Shown here in pieces: positions 7,184-19,046 of a DNA stretch of 64,000 nucleotides (positions are counted from its first letter, which is position 1; each line of letters begins with the position of its first letter). The position numbers and the translations under genes were made by a program. This stretch comes from Opisthocomus hoazin (lineage: Eukaryota; Chordata; Aves; Opisthocomiformes; Opisthocomidae), in contig NC_134415.1 in the NCBI RefSeq assembly GCF_030867145.1, positions 13,990,417 through 14,054,416 of the forward strand, given 5' to 3'. Under the pieces are notes generated by a model, which was not told the DNA's origin, ran no database searches, and worked only from the letters and a program-made list of their open reading frames with translations.

Positions 7184-10081
7184 AGGTTGCGGGAGGTGTT
7201 TAGAAGAATTAATGCTTTTCCCAGTGCTGCTTTACCCATGTTAACAAAGAATATTTTGAGGACTATCTCTCATTGCAGTGGCAGTCATACAGCTTGCGTG
7301 ACCTCTTCCTCATATGAGTTTCATGTGGACAGGACAAACTGTCTCTAGAGAGGAGGAACAGTCACAGACTTCTAGATAAGATTGTGTGATAAAAATTCTG
7401 TCTTAAAAATAGCTACTTTATGCTGCTCATTTTGCTTTTTTCCCCACCATTTTGTTTTTTGCTTCTATTGTTCCTCTATTGGAAAAAAGCCAGAAAAGCA
7501 GCAGCATCTGACTGTCCAATTCTCGAACCATCAGAAAATGTTCGTGCTTCTGCATTAAAACTGGGGACTCTGAAGCTGAACGAGTGACTTTTGCTTTCTA
7601 CAGGTATTGTTTTCTATGGTGTGCAGCTGTGTTCTTACAAAGGTTAAACTTGCCATCTTGGTGTTTGCGTATCATACAAGAGAGAACAACAGAATATAAT
7701 GTGTGTCTAGGCATGGTTATTTTTTGGGGAGTGCTGGTGACTTCTACAGACCCTTACTTCCAGGTGAATTTATGTTGACCTTTAGCCTTTAAAATCAGCA
7801 GTATATGCAGGACCTCATAATTTTTTTTTATATCCTTTTTTCATGTTACATGAATGTTTTTCCTTTTGCATCCGTAGGACGTATTTGCCCTCTTTAGTGA
7901 GCTCATTAGCATTAATTAGCAAACAGTGAAAAGTTTCCCAGGGAAATGAATCCTTAACAGCACATTTCAAATACTTGGTGTCATGTGCCTTTAGAACACT
8001 TTTGAACCCTGTGTTGGATGTATGTGGCAAGGCTTTGGTAGTGCGAGGGCTGCAGGGACAGCCACTGTGGGAGAGGGTAAGATTGTTTATGTTCAGAGCT
8101 ACAACTTTCCATTGGATGCATTAGATGATGGAAGTAAGTTTCCCACTTTTAGTTGACACATGTCCATCACTACTTTACTTCCCTGAGCTTGTAGGTATCA
8201 TTAGCTGAGCACTGTGAGGCATGTGGTGAGAAGTTAGGTTCTGTGGCTTTAGGTTTATAAACTTCTAGGTTTATGCCAGCTTGTGACCTTACTGTTTATG
8301 TTTTCACATAGACAAAAATCATCTACAAGATGTGCAAAGGACAGCTACCAACTTGGGCTCTAAATTACGTTGTTCTTTCTTAGATTAAGGAAAAAGGAAG
8401 AGCAGGAAGTGGAAAGGCAAATCTCTGAGAGGAGATAAGTTAAGAGAAGGCTATACACACCTCTAGTTTTACATCATGAGAAGCACTCTCTGGAAACAAA
8501 ATGGCTGGTGGACTGAGGGTGTGCACACAGTCTCTGGAGACATAGAGATTTCAAGAAGATTTAGTTTTGTAGCTTCACACACCTCACTGAAATCCTTGAT
8601 TAATGCCAAAAAACTGCATGCCATTGGAAGTGCTTGGTTGTACCATTTAAATGTGGTGGCACGTGCCAGGTTACTCTTCAGTGGCCTTGGAGACATTATG
8701 TGTTACTTCCCCTTCAGTCCTGCTCTGTTCCATTTCCTCCAGCACACAAATTCAAGAAATCATTCACTGTCTCTCTCAGCCAGCATTAGAGAGAAATTAT
8801 GGGAAACCTATACTTAAGTGACCTTTTGGTCTGGTAATTGTGGAGCTATGCTGTCTCTGTTTAATCCTTCAGAGGAATTGCTTTGAATGCTTAGATGCGC
8901 ATGCCACATTAAGTGTGTTAGAATAAATACATCTTAACAAAATCTGGCAGAGGCAGTTACTTTACTGCCTCATTGCTTCCATCATCTTTCTGTTTTTTCA
9001 TCCATTCTTACTGTTTAATTCAGAAGGCTTAATCAGAATCCAGAAAGACTTGGAAACTCTCCTTTTCATTTGGATGAAGACAAAAGTTGGTTCTGTAATA
9101 AGATTGCATGTTTGAAAGAATAAAACAACACAGATGAATTTCAGTATCATTTCCATGACACATTGTTTCTCTGTTATTTATGTTTCTGGTTGGCAAATAT
9201 CAAGTACATCAAAGACTTGTGAGAACTAAAATATTAATGGGGAAAAATAGACTTAAACACCTTTAATGCTAAAGAATGTTCAGAACTTCAAAGGTGTGCG
9301 GTAACAAAGAGCTGGATTTTGACCAACTCAGGCAAAAATAAAGGTCTTCCTCTACTCTCTCTCCTTATGCCACTCTGGATCAGGTAATTGTGCTATCATA
9401 CTGGTGAGGGCAAGCTGTGCACTGCTTACTCTGTTACATAGCCCAGTGGGATAAGGAGAGAAATTGGAATTGTGTTGGTCAAAGCTGACCCTGAGACACT
9501 GTATCTTCCAGCCTGGCCTGGCTGTGGACCGTCCACACCATTCCTGCTTCAGGCTTGTGCTTAGGCAGTGTAAATAGCTGAATCTTATTTCTTTAACTTT
9601 TTTAGTCATAGCTGAGATTGTTGGTTATGAGTTCAGATGATGGCAGGTCTGTTTTCCTCCGTTTCAGAGACTGCATTAGCCTTTTCCCCCCTTTCCCTGT
9701 CAGTCTTCTGTGAACTCAACCTTGCTCTGAACACACCTTAGTAGGACTACAGTAGCCTTCCTGATGCTAAGAAAAGATGAAGACAGCATTCAAAAAGATG
9801 TTTAAAAAGCTGTTGTTATTCCAAAGGTCCAAGGACATAGGGTTATACATACCAAAACTTGAAAGGCAACTTTTTCTACTTTATTTGAACTTACATGATC
9901 AGAAAAAGAAATCACTCCAGCTTTAATGAATCCTAAATGTGTATATTTTAGCTGATAGAGATCTTCAGTATGCTCTTAAGTCTGGTTTTAACAAAGAATC
10001 TGATCGAGCCCTTGTTGCAGCTGGTGGTGTCTGGATCAAGTCCAAAGTTTGTTTCATCAGATTTGTGTATGAAATTTAAAG
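7184..10081. other. Non-coding host DNA, nothing recognised
   Basis: AT-rich, with no repeat family that I can recognise. The longest frame is 113 codons (8476-8817, plus) with no familiar motif. A short candidate exon with a weak donor near 7604-7641 was considered and rejected. Confidence 0.5.
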
Positions 10082-10344
10082 GGTGCCCAGTGACAGGACA
10101 AGGGGCAATGGGCACAAACTGAGGCACAGGAAGTTCCGTCTGAACATGAGGAAGAACTTCTTCCCTCTGACGGTGACGGAGCACTGGAACAGGCTGCCCA
10201 GGGAGGCTGTGGAGTCTCCTTCTCTGGAGATATTCAAGACCCGCCTGGACAAGGTCCTGTGCAGCTTGCTGTAGGTGACCCTGCTTCGGCAGGAGGGTTG
10301 GACTAGATGACCCACAGAGGTCCCTACTATTCTGTGATTCTGTG
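10082..10344 (+). mobile_element. CR1 LINE, 5'-truncated 3' end
   Basis: Starts abruptly at GTGCCCAGTGACAGG and ends ACTATTCTGTGATTCTGTG, the CR1-type terminal repeat. It includes the last 60 or so codons of the CR1 second open reading frame in an unbroken frame, then the short 3' untranslated part (AGATGACCCACAGAGGTCCC). Closely similar to the copies at 46943 and 57606, so it probably belongs to the same relatively young subfamily. Confidence 0.9.
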
Positions 10345-13300
10345 TGGTTGCTTCACAGCTGAAGTTTTAACAAGAGTAAGAAAGAAGGCAATACTCAGTG
10401 TTGTGTCTAGAGCAACATTTTAAACTTCAAAAGTCTGTGCTATTGGTAAACTGTTCTTAATGCTGTCTTCAAATTAAACTGACCACAACCAAAATTTTTG
10501 TAGTTCCATTTTGTTTTCATGTATCACAGAAGACAAACGAGTCTAGAATGTTCTATTCATGGAAATTTTGAAAACAACCTTATTCGTAAAGTAGCAAGAC
10601 CAAGGTCTCCAAAATGTTATTACAAAAACGCTGTCTCCATTGACACATAGTCAGAACCATAGATTTGACCATTATATGTTCGTCCTCACAAGAGCATAGC
10701 CAACTTAAGCATAGTTTTAAAACACCTACAGAAACTGGAAAATAAACCTGGCCTGAGTATTTGCCACGAGAGAGTGGGAAGGCAGCATGAAAAGAACAGA
10801 AGCATGCATTAGTGAGAAACTTAATAGAAATTTGTATCTTATAACATCTATGAGTAAGTTGATGGGTAGTAGCAGCCAGAAGCAGTTGCACATCAGTAAT
10901 TCTGTCTGTAGGGTACTTGAATGCATTGCACTGAGTTAGTTCTAAGGAAAACAACCCCAGAAAAACTGGCGTGCTGTTTTCCAAGCTGCCGGTTGCATGG
11001 ATTCCCTAGTGTGTAAGTACATTTCATCAGTGATTGATTATTTTCATTGGTTTGCAATTGTTTTAGCATGCAGTCAATATTTATGGTGTAAAATTTTGTG
11101 GCTTTATCGTTGTATGTTGATTGAACCCAGTGTGTAGCTCTCCAAAGGGAGAAGCTGAATGCAATGGGGGTTAAGGGAAGTAGACGTGTTGGATGTGGTT
11201 AGCTGTCTGGGATCCGAGGAAGAGATTCTGACAAGTAGAAGACAAGTCCCACTAAAGATAAGATAAAGTGAGTTGGAATTGAGGAAGTAGATTCATGTAG
11301 ATAGGCTTGTGAAAAGAGATGGGGGTTGGCAGCTGGAAGTAAAGATGGGGTACATGCATGTCTTGGAGAAAAGACAGCTAAGAAAAAGTCAAATAATACT
11401 GGTGAGTAAGAATGGACAGGTAAATGGCAGAGTTGTCCCATCCAGAGCAGATGTCAGACAAGTAAGGCTTCCTAGCCAGGATGGAACATATGGTGGGTAT
11501 TGCTTTCTGCCTTAGTTGCTTAGTAGGCTTACCCTGCCGCATGTGGCTTAAACCTCCTTAAAACCGCGTGACATCTGAGCATTGAAATTCAGTGTCTGAC
11601 CTCCAGCCTCTTTGGATTGTTGGAATAGCTACTCAGATATAGGGACCTTGTGGACATACAAAACAAGCAGCAACCAGTGAGTTGTATTTCCTAATCATGC
11701 TTTCATTCATAAGGAAGATGATTAAAGACATGATGACACCAGTTTCATTTCTCACAAGCAGCGAGTTAAGTGCTTACAGGGAAACCTCATTCCTCCTGCT
11801 CCAAAACTCGAGGACAAAGCCTGTGGTGAGTGAAAGTGGTGTGTTCAGAACTCACTTTCTGCAATAGGGTTGTAGGTTAGTTTCTCTAAGGGCTTGATTT
11901 CAAATGATTGTTCATATGTTTTGTGCGTTTGACTTCTGTTTTCAAAGGACAGCTAGGAAAACTCATCAGCAGTTTACTGTGGAGACAGAAGATAAGTGAA
12001 CTGTTAGCACTAGGATGTCACCTGATGCCTGAATGGGACTACTGCACACTATAGTGGAAGATCTGGGCAGAGATTCACCATACTTGAGCCTTAGGCTTGA
12101 GCTCAACTGCTTGAAGACACGCATAGACATTGTCGTGCTAGTCCATGCTGTTGAGTGGTCTAAAATGCCTGAACGCTTAGTGGTTAGAGGACTCGGAAAG
12201 TGAGGCTAACAACAAAGAAATGTCTGGTGGAGGTAAAGTCTATGAATTCCTGTGAATCTCTGTCCCAACTTGTCTTTAAACCAAATCTAACCTTATAACA
12301 GTAGCTTTGTGCACTACTAAGCAACTTAAGTGAGAATTATGGGATTCTGCTAGAAGTGATGGCCTGCTAGTGAGTTAGTTAAACAGTATGGATTTCAAAA
12401 GTAGATTTTTAAAAACTTCAAAGGAACTTAAATGTTCAGGCCCCACTGGAAGTCAGTGATATGTAATTGCCTACCATCAAAAGTATTACCCTGAGAAATT
12501 AGCCTCACAAAATGTAGGTATTGAAAAGAGAATTCAAGCACTTATGCATGGTTAAGATTTCAAAATAAAAATGTTTCAGCTATTCACTGTGAAGATCTTT
12601 TCCCATTGCTCTAAAGGTCCAAAGGAAAACAAAATTCAAATGGCTTCATGAAAATAATTTCATTAAATTAACTTCAGTTCTATCTGACTAGATCTTCGCT
12701 TCAACATTGTTTAATGATTTATGGGGAGGATGTGAGAGGAGCTTGTGTCAGCTGCAGATATAATTTTAATGCATGAAATTGTGTCTTGTCTCTGACAACT
12801 GTCCGGGAAAGCAGAGTAGTCTCAAAAGAATTAATCTGAAGAAGGGGAAACATTTAAAGAAATTAAGCTAAGCTCCTGGTTGTTTGTTTGTTTTTTGTTT
12901 TTTTTTAAAAAAACCCCAATAATTTCAGTATATAAAAAAGCCCAGTAATTTCAGAATTTATTCTTCATAGGTGCCAGTGGGAACTTCCAAGCCAGTAACA
13001 GGTGACACTAGACACATGGTCCTAACCCGTAAACTTTCACAAATTCTGGGTTATTTACTTTTAAAATATCTGTGTTGGTCTGTTCCTTGCATGTCAGTCT
13101 GATTTGCAGGGTGGAGTTGATACATGCTGATCAAAGTAGTGACCCCAATGTTCTGCACTCAGAGTATTCCACATGCTCCTGTGTACTTAACTGAGAGCTT
13201 AGGTGCTGAACAAGTGCATGGGCTACCTTGCCCAAGAGGGTCCTCCAAGCAGTATTAAGAGGGATCTAGGCAGTGAATGTTTCCATCTACTGATTTGCTT

Positions 13301-14310
13301 CTGTTGTGCTGAATTTCTCAGTAGTGCACATGTAGCCAGTAAAGATTTGTATTTGGGTCTGGGTTTGCACTTCCTCCTTAGTTTGCAGCTTACACTTTGC
13401 TTTCAGCCAGAATACATCCAACAGCAGGCTTATGCAGATCCGGTATTTCAGTGCTAGTTTCTAGAATGTTGACTGAGCCTGCAGAAAAGTTAGGAGACCT
13501 AGTCTGGGTCTAGAGTTTCAGCTTATGGTGTCTGTTTGTTTTTAAATGTAGGCCACTAGGGAAAACGCTTGCAGAAACTCAGTGATACCAAATATTGTTC
13601 ACTAATTGCTGCCTTAAGTGATATTCTGTTTTACTGGGCTTTCTCAAATACTAACACTGAGAGCAAGAATTAGTCTTTCTAATAATTTTCCACTTCACGT
13701 AATCTGCCCTTGGCACAAGATTTCCGTTTGAGGGAGACTGCTTGAGTTTCTGTTTGCTATGGTGTACTACGCAGTTCCTCAGCTGAGTCTTGAAGTCTGT
13801 GGTCCTAAAATTCACGTTAAGGTAGATCAAGTTATAAGACCAGGAGGTTGCAGCACCATTGTCTTTAATCTTCTTATTAATTCCTTCATCTCTTATTGAG
13901 TCTTGTAATCTTTCACCTGCCAACCAGACAAGAAGTCCTGTGATGAAAAAGAACATATGAACATTTTGAAGCTCGCGGTCTGACTTACTGTGAGTTTGCT
14001 CTTTGAATTTTCTAGCTAATGGTGTGGAAGAAGGGGGGGGAATCTTTTTAGGCTTAAATGAATAAGTGCCTGAATGATCTTTTCTACCAACTTTATCATG
14101 CCAGGCATAAGATTTGCACTGAGAGATGTCTTCATCTGAGGTTTTTTACTAATTGGAGGGGCAGTGCATGATTAGGTCAAGCTTGCCTTTCAGGACTAAA
14201 AAGAGCAACACAGTCCTTCAAATATCTAGGCTGTGATCAGAAGGTGTTACAGCAAAGCTATAACAGAGTGTGAAACAGCCAGGGGAGCAGTGTGAAGCTT
14301 ACCAGGATGT

Positions 14311-14326
14311 AAAAAAAAAAAAAAAA
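14311..14326. repeat. A16 homopolymer
   Basis: Sixteen consecutive A. It may be the tail of an old retroposed sequence, but no element upstream is recognisable. Confidence 0.85.
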
Positions 14327-16058
14327 GTATTATGAGAGGCACTTATAATGAAGATGAAAAGAGCTGAGGTTGCAGTCTTTGCTGTCTCTGTCTTCTAATA
14401 TTTTAGAGAGGATGCCAGCTCAGCTGGGAATTTATAGTGCAACGGTAATCTGAAGTGGTGTGTTCCTCTCAACTTATCTAGTGCTACAGGCAATTCTGTT
14501 AGCTTGACTCTTGTTCTTGAAGTGTCTGTGCTGATTAAAACAGCTCAACAGAGCTCCTTCCTGAATTGAAGAATAATCTTTCAATAAAGCCAACCTAAAA
14601 CGGAGCTGAAGTTAGCCCTTTTGCATTCTTGCAGTTGGGTATCAACATTTTGGAAGGGAGTGAAAAAGTGGCATACCTGAAAGTGTGTATAGGGCAATGG
14701 TAAAGTTTTTAGAAGCAAGTAACTGTAGAAAACAGAAGTTTGATGGAAGTAACCCATTGATGGTGTCTGCCTGACTGGGGGCGGGGGGGGGCGCAGAAAA
14801 TCTGTAGCATAGTAGAGAAGAGGCCTTTGCCAAAACCTGCCACTCTTCCCACGATACTATTAGCTGGTTTTGTGTATGGCTCAATTTTTACTTTTCTATG
14901 AACCATATAAATGCCCTGATGTTCTTTGTAGGGTGCATTGCCTGCATGTCTCCCATAGCCTGCCTGCACAGTGTGGTGGTAGCTCTTGCTGTGAAGGCTT
15001 CAGTAGCACAGCTTGACGGGAAGAACAGGAGGATCTGCCTGATTTTAAGGCAATTTTGTCTGGTCTAGCTAGAAACATTGCCCAATTCATTTCTGAGCTG
15101 CGTTTTAAATGGCTGATTTTATTTAGAAAAAGGAAATGGATAGAGATTGGGAGGTAGGCTAAATGTGATTAAAAAGCTTGTCACCATAACCAGGGTTAGA
15201 GAGGTTAGAGAGAGTTTGGCTATTGAGCTGAATTTACTTTAACTGAGTGCGCTGATGGGTAGAAAAGCACAGTGTTTGAGTTGAGTCTACTGTAATTTCA
15301 CGAGAAAATGAGATATTTTTACTTCCTTTTCAGTGCCCACCATTTGTTATACACATTTGTCGTATTGCACAAAATGGCATTTTAATATACTGGTAGTGGA
15401 TAACATTTTTGAAAAGTGCTTATGGCTGAAACCGTTTGGAAAATTACATTTTAGCTACGCAAATATTTGTATGTATCTTGTGGTAGGAAATTTTTTTTAA
15501 TGCAGTAGTTAAGATTCCTATAGAAATCTGTGGTAAATGCCCAACAGAAGAAAATAACCATCATCTTCCTGACCTGAAGAACAAAACTTTCATAGCTAAC
15601 ACAAAAGATTAGGGACACGAAGAAAAATGAAAAAGAATTTATTGTGTCAGATGTAAGTTGATACTACTTTCAGGCAGATATATATGTTTTTCCTCACTCC
15701 TCAAAGAATCAGCAAGACTTATAAGGGAAATGTAGAAATTCTTACTGCTATCATGTGAGACAAAACAAATGGAGTCTAGTTAGCTCACTGTAGGGTGACT
15801 ATTCCATCTGATAAAAGGAAAGTTAGTAACAGCAGTGTCAAATAAGAAGTGGATGTACTCTTAAGAACAGAGTTCTTGAAGTAAGTGCTTGGAATGGAAG
15901 ATGCTTCCCTTGTACAGCAGTATTTCTGGCACAGATATTCTCATGAAAGGGCAGCTTCATCTATTTCTTCTAAAGGAATTTCAGTTAGTGCCATCTCCTT
16001 ATATGTGGAAAAGAGACATTTATTATTTTTAAAATGACAACTGTATTTGTCTTTCTAG

Positions 16059-16099
16059 ATATATAAACCAGCACTAATTCAACAGCTGCAATTAAAAAA
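16059..16099 (+). other. Candidate host micro-exon (41 nt)
   Basis: A pyrimidine-rich acceptor (TGTATTTGTCTTTCTAG, ending 16058) precedes 41 bases. These are followed by a full-consensus donor GTAAGTA at 16100. Only one of three frames is open, reading IYKPALIQQLQLK plus two bases. Good signals at both ends are suggestive, but chance exons of this size are common in 64 kb. I do not recognise the peptide. Confidence 0.3.
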
Positions 16100-17939
16100 G
16101 TAAGTACTCAAAAATTGTGACAAAATAATACAAGAAGCGATTAATACAGTCCAGCTATATCATGGGAAATTTGTGGCTGGCCTAAATGATTGTAGACCCA
16201 TTATATCAAAGGTTGCCTGATAAAGGTTTGCTCAGCATAACCCCAGGAATAATCTTATTGCACACCTGAAAGTGGGTAATGGCCCAAAGGACTTAGGCAA
16301 GTAGAGCCTGACAAGTAACCTTAAAAGCTTTCTGTCACATCACGCATGATGTGTTCTATATATGCTATGTGTGAAAAGCTCTTTTAGAGACAGATACTGG
16401 GGGCAAAAGTATATAGCTCTGGGACTACTGTATGAAAGCTAGGCTCCTTAGTCACTGTGAGCACAAAGGTACTGTCAGTAAAAAAAATCAATACCTTTAG
16501 AAGTAACAACACAACATTTCCTTCCAAAAAATGTCACAGTTTTGAGTACCATATCTCAGACCTCTTTCCATCTGGAAGCACAAGCAATATGCCATCAGAA
16601 ATGAATTAATTCATGTATTCCTTCCATTAGATCGCAGAAAAGTTGTGTGCAGCCTAAGCAGCTCCCACTTTCTTTTAAGGTGTGTGAGATTGTGTAGAAA
16701 ACCCTTTTTAGGACTGTTCGACTCATGAAAAGTCAGAAAGGAAAGGAAGTATCTACTGATAGTCTTCATAATTTTTGTTATGGAAGAATATATAGGGTAT
16801 TATAAAAGCAATAGGATCAGGACTTAGGAATAGGCTAATATTTAAAATACTTACTGGTGATTTAGAAATCGGACTGCATTTAAAAAAGCTGTGGATCTAG
16901 TAGTCCCTCCAGGGAGCTAGCTCAAGACAGCAGAAAGCAGCTTACTGCAACTCTGGCCTCACGTGTTTATGAACACATTTTTTGACCTTCACAGCCTGTC
17001 ATCCATCTTTGTAGCCTGTCACCTCTCCGTTTCTGCTGTGGGGGCTTTAGTGCAGTCACACCACTTGATTTCCTTTCTGCACTTTCCTTTCTCCCAACGG
17101 CTCTAACCTAAGGGGCACCAGGAGTCTCATGATGCCTACAGATATGCTTACAATGAGGAACGCAACGGGTTTCCAAACGAACAAGCCTAGGTACCAACAG
17201 GTACTGGACCTCTGTGCAGGTTAAGGTGTCCTGCCTAGACATCTGGGTTTGTTTGTCTCTCAACAAACAAAAGTCTCCCTTTGGAGGGAAGGCTTTCTGC
17301 TCTATTCTTTGCTTTCTGGTGTTATTTTCCGTTGTGAACTGTTGTGGCTTATTATCACAGTTTTCCTATGGCTGTAAGGGTAGTAGAGAGGGGAAGAATG
17401 GGAAAGATTTGATGTGGATTTAAGTGATGATGAGAATCTGGGAAATGTTAATAGGGCTATAGGGAGAAAGAGGAGCATGGAGGATCCAGTGGTGAGTGTG
17501 TTACCTGGAGGTCTGGATAGGCTCATTAGCGATTTGGAGGACTTCAACAAAACTAGGAATTGTCAGTAAAAAGTTGAGAATCTGGGGTAACTGTTTTTGA
17601 GTTTGAGGCAATTGCATGGGTAGCAGTCTATATCTTGAGCCAGATATTGTTATGAAAAACAGTGGCAAAAGTTATTATTAATATCAAATATTTGTTTAAA
17701 AGTCATTACAGGCAGAGAGGGAAAGAAACTGTGTCCAGTCTAGCTGTATTTAGACTCTATTTTTTTTTGTGATTCCTCTGAAACACCAAATTAATGTATG
17801 AATAATGTTGGTAGTTCCCCCTTACTGACCTACTAGTAATTAGGTCTATTAATCTCCCACAACTACAAAATCTGGAAAGGGTTAATAAATGGCCTAATTA
17901 TCTTCCTCACCTGTGCTCACCAGGCAGAAATAGCAGCTT

Positions 17940-17954
17940 AAAAAAAAAAAAAAA
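17940..17954. repeat. A15 homopolymer
   Basis: Fifteen consecutive A, followed by a further A/T-rich stretch. Confidence 0.85.
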
Positions 17955-18389
17955 TTAAAAAATTATCACAAGGGTAAACCTTGAAGCTAAAGCAGAAAGT
18001 AAGCTAATTCCAGAAAAAGGGAATGTGAGGTTGAAGAGGCTGCTGTGCAGGTAAGAGGCAACAAGAGAGAAAGGGCCCTGGGCATGAAAAGATATTTCCC
18101 CTGGGCATGCAAAACCTTGACTTCCAACCATGTGGTCTAGAGATTGGTGATATTTAGAGGTCTTATGTCTCTGTGTTAACAATGTTAATTTGATAGGTGT
18201 TCCCCTTTATTCTAATCGTATTTGGGGTATAGGATAGCTGGGAATGTCTGCAGGGGTGAATGGTAGGTCAGTAGTAGCAGAGAAATAGCTGTGCTGGACC
18301 TGACCCCACGTAACCCTGTGGAAGCTGATTGTGAGTAGGTAATGCTTGCGTTTTGCTCAAAACAGGGCAAACCCCATCATCTTCCAGAC

Positions 18390-19046
18390 GGTGGGTGACC
18401 TCTTGAGCCTGCTGGACGGGAAGCTGAACATGCAGCAGGCAAGGACGGAAAGAAACTAGCCACCCTGTGGGCTCCAAGAGTGTAGGCAGCAGGTTGAGGG
18501 GAATGCTTATTCGCCTCTGGCAATTGTGAGACATTTGCTGTAGAGCTTGTAGCTTGGGGCTCCCCACTAGAAGACAGCCATTGAAGTGGAGCGAGTCCAG
18601 TGCAGGCCACCAAGCTGGTCAGAGGTCTGGAGATTCTGGTGTACAGGGAGAGACTGAGACCTGAGTTCATTCAGCCTTGAGAAGAGAGGTTAAAGGTGAA
18701 ACCTTAAGGCTGTCTTCAGCTGCCTAATGGGGAGGGTGCGGAGGAGACAGAACCAGCAACTTCTTGTGGATATGCAGTAATAGAAAAAGAGGCAATAGAT
18801 TTAAGCTGCAACATGGAAAAATCCAATTAGATATTGAGGTGTTTGTTGTGTTTGGCTTCTTTTTTTAAAAAAAAAAAAAAGCTGGTCAAAACACTGGAAT
18901 AAGGACCTTGAGAGGTTGTGCAGTCTCTGATATTGGGAATATTAAATCTTTCCTTGACAAGGCCATGAGTGACTTGGTCTCACTGACCTTTTGAGTGAGG
19001 TGCTGGACTAGGTGACCCCCAGAGGTCGTAGTCTGTGGCACTCTGC
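18390..19046 (+). mobile_element. Old CR1 LINE fragment
   Basis: Diverged but collinear with CR1 ORF2 and its 3' end: GAAGCTGAACATG..., AGGCAGCAGGTTGAGG, a GCGAGTCCAGTGCAGGCCACC block, GCTGGACTAGGTGACCCCCAGAGGTC near the end, then a decayed terminal repeat. An A14 run (18867-18880) interrupts it. Stops break every frame, so it is much older than the 10082, 46943 and 57606 copies. Confidence 0.8.

Larger units (their letters stand above)
10345..18389. other. Non-coding host DNA with A-rich runs
   Basis: About 8 kb without a recognisable gene. It contains an A16 run (14311-14326), an A15 run (17940-17954) and a T/A-rich patch near 12883-12914. A candidate micro-exon lies at 16059-16099 and is listed separately. 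Confidence 0.5.

Noticed and set aside
7604..7641. A possible exon after CTTTCTACAG reading IVFYGVQLCSYK
   Set aside because: The donor (AAG/GTTAAA) is weak, the phase does not fit the other candidates, and the protein is not recognisable.
13981..14030. A minus-strand 27-nt micro-exon candidate with good acceptor and GTAAGT donor
   Set aside because: It is very short, two of three frames give unremarkable peptides, and no partner exon was found. Such matches are expected by chance.
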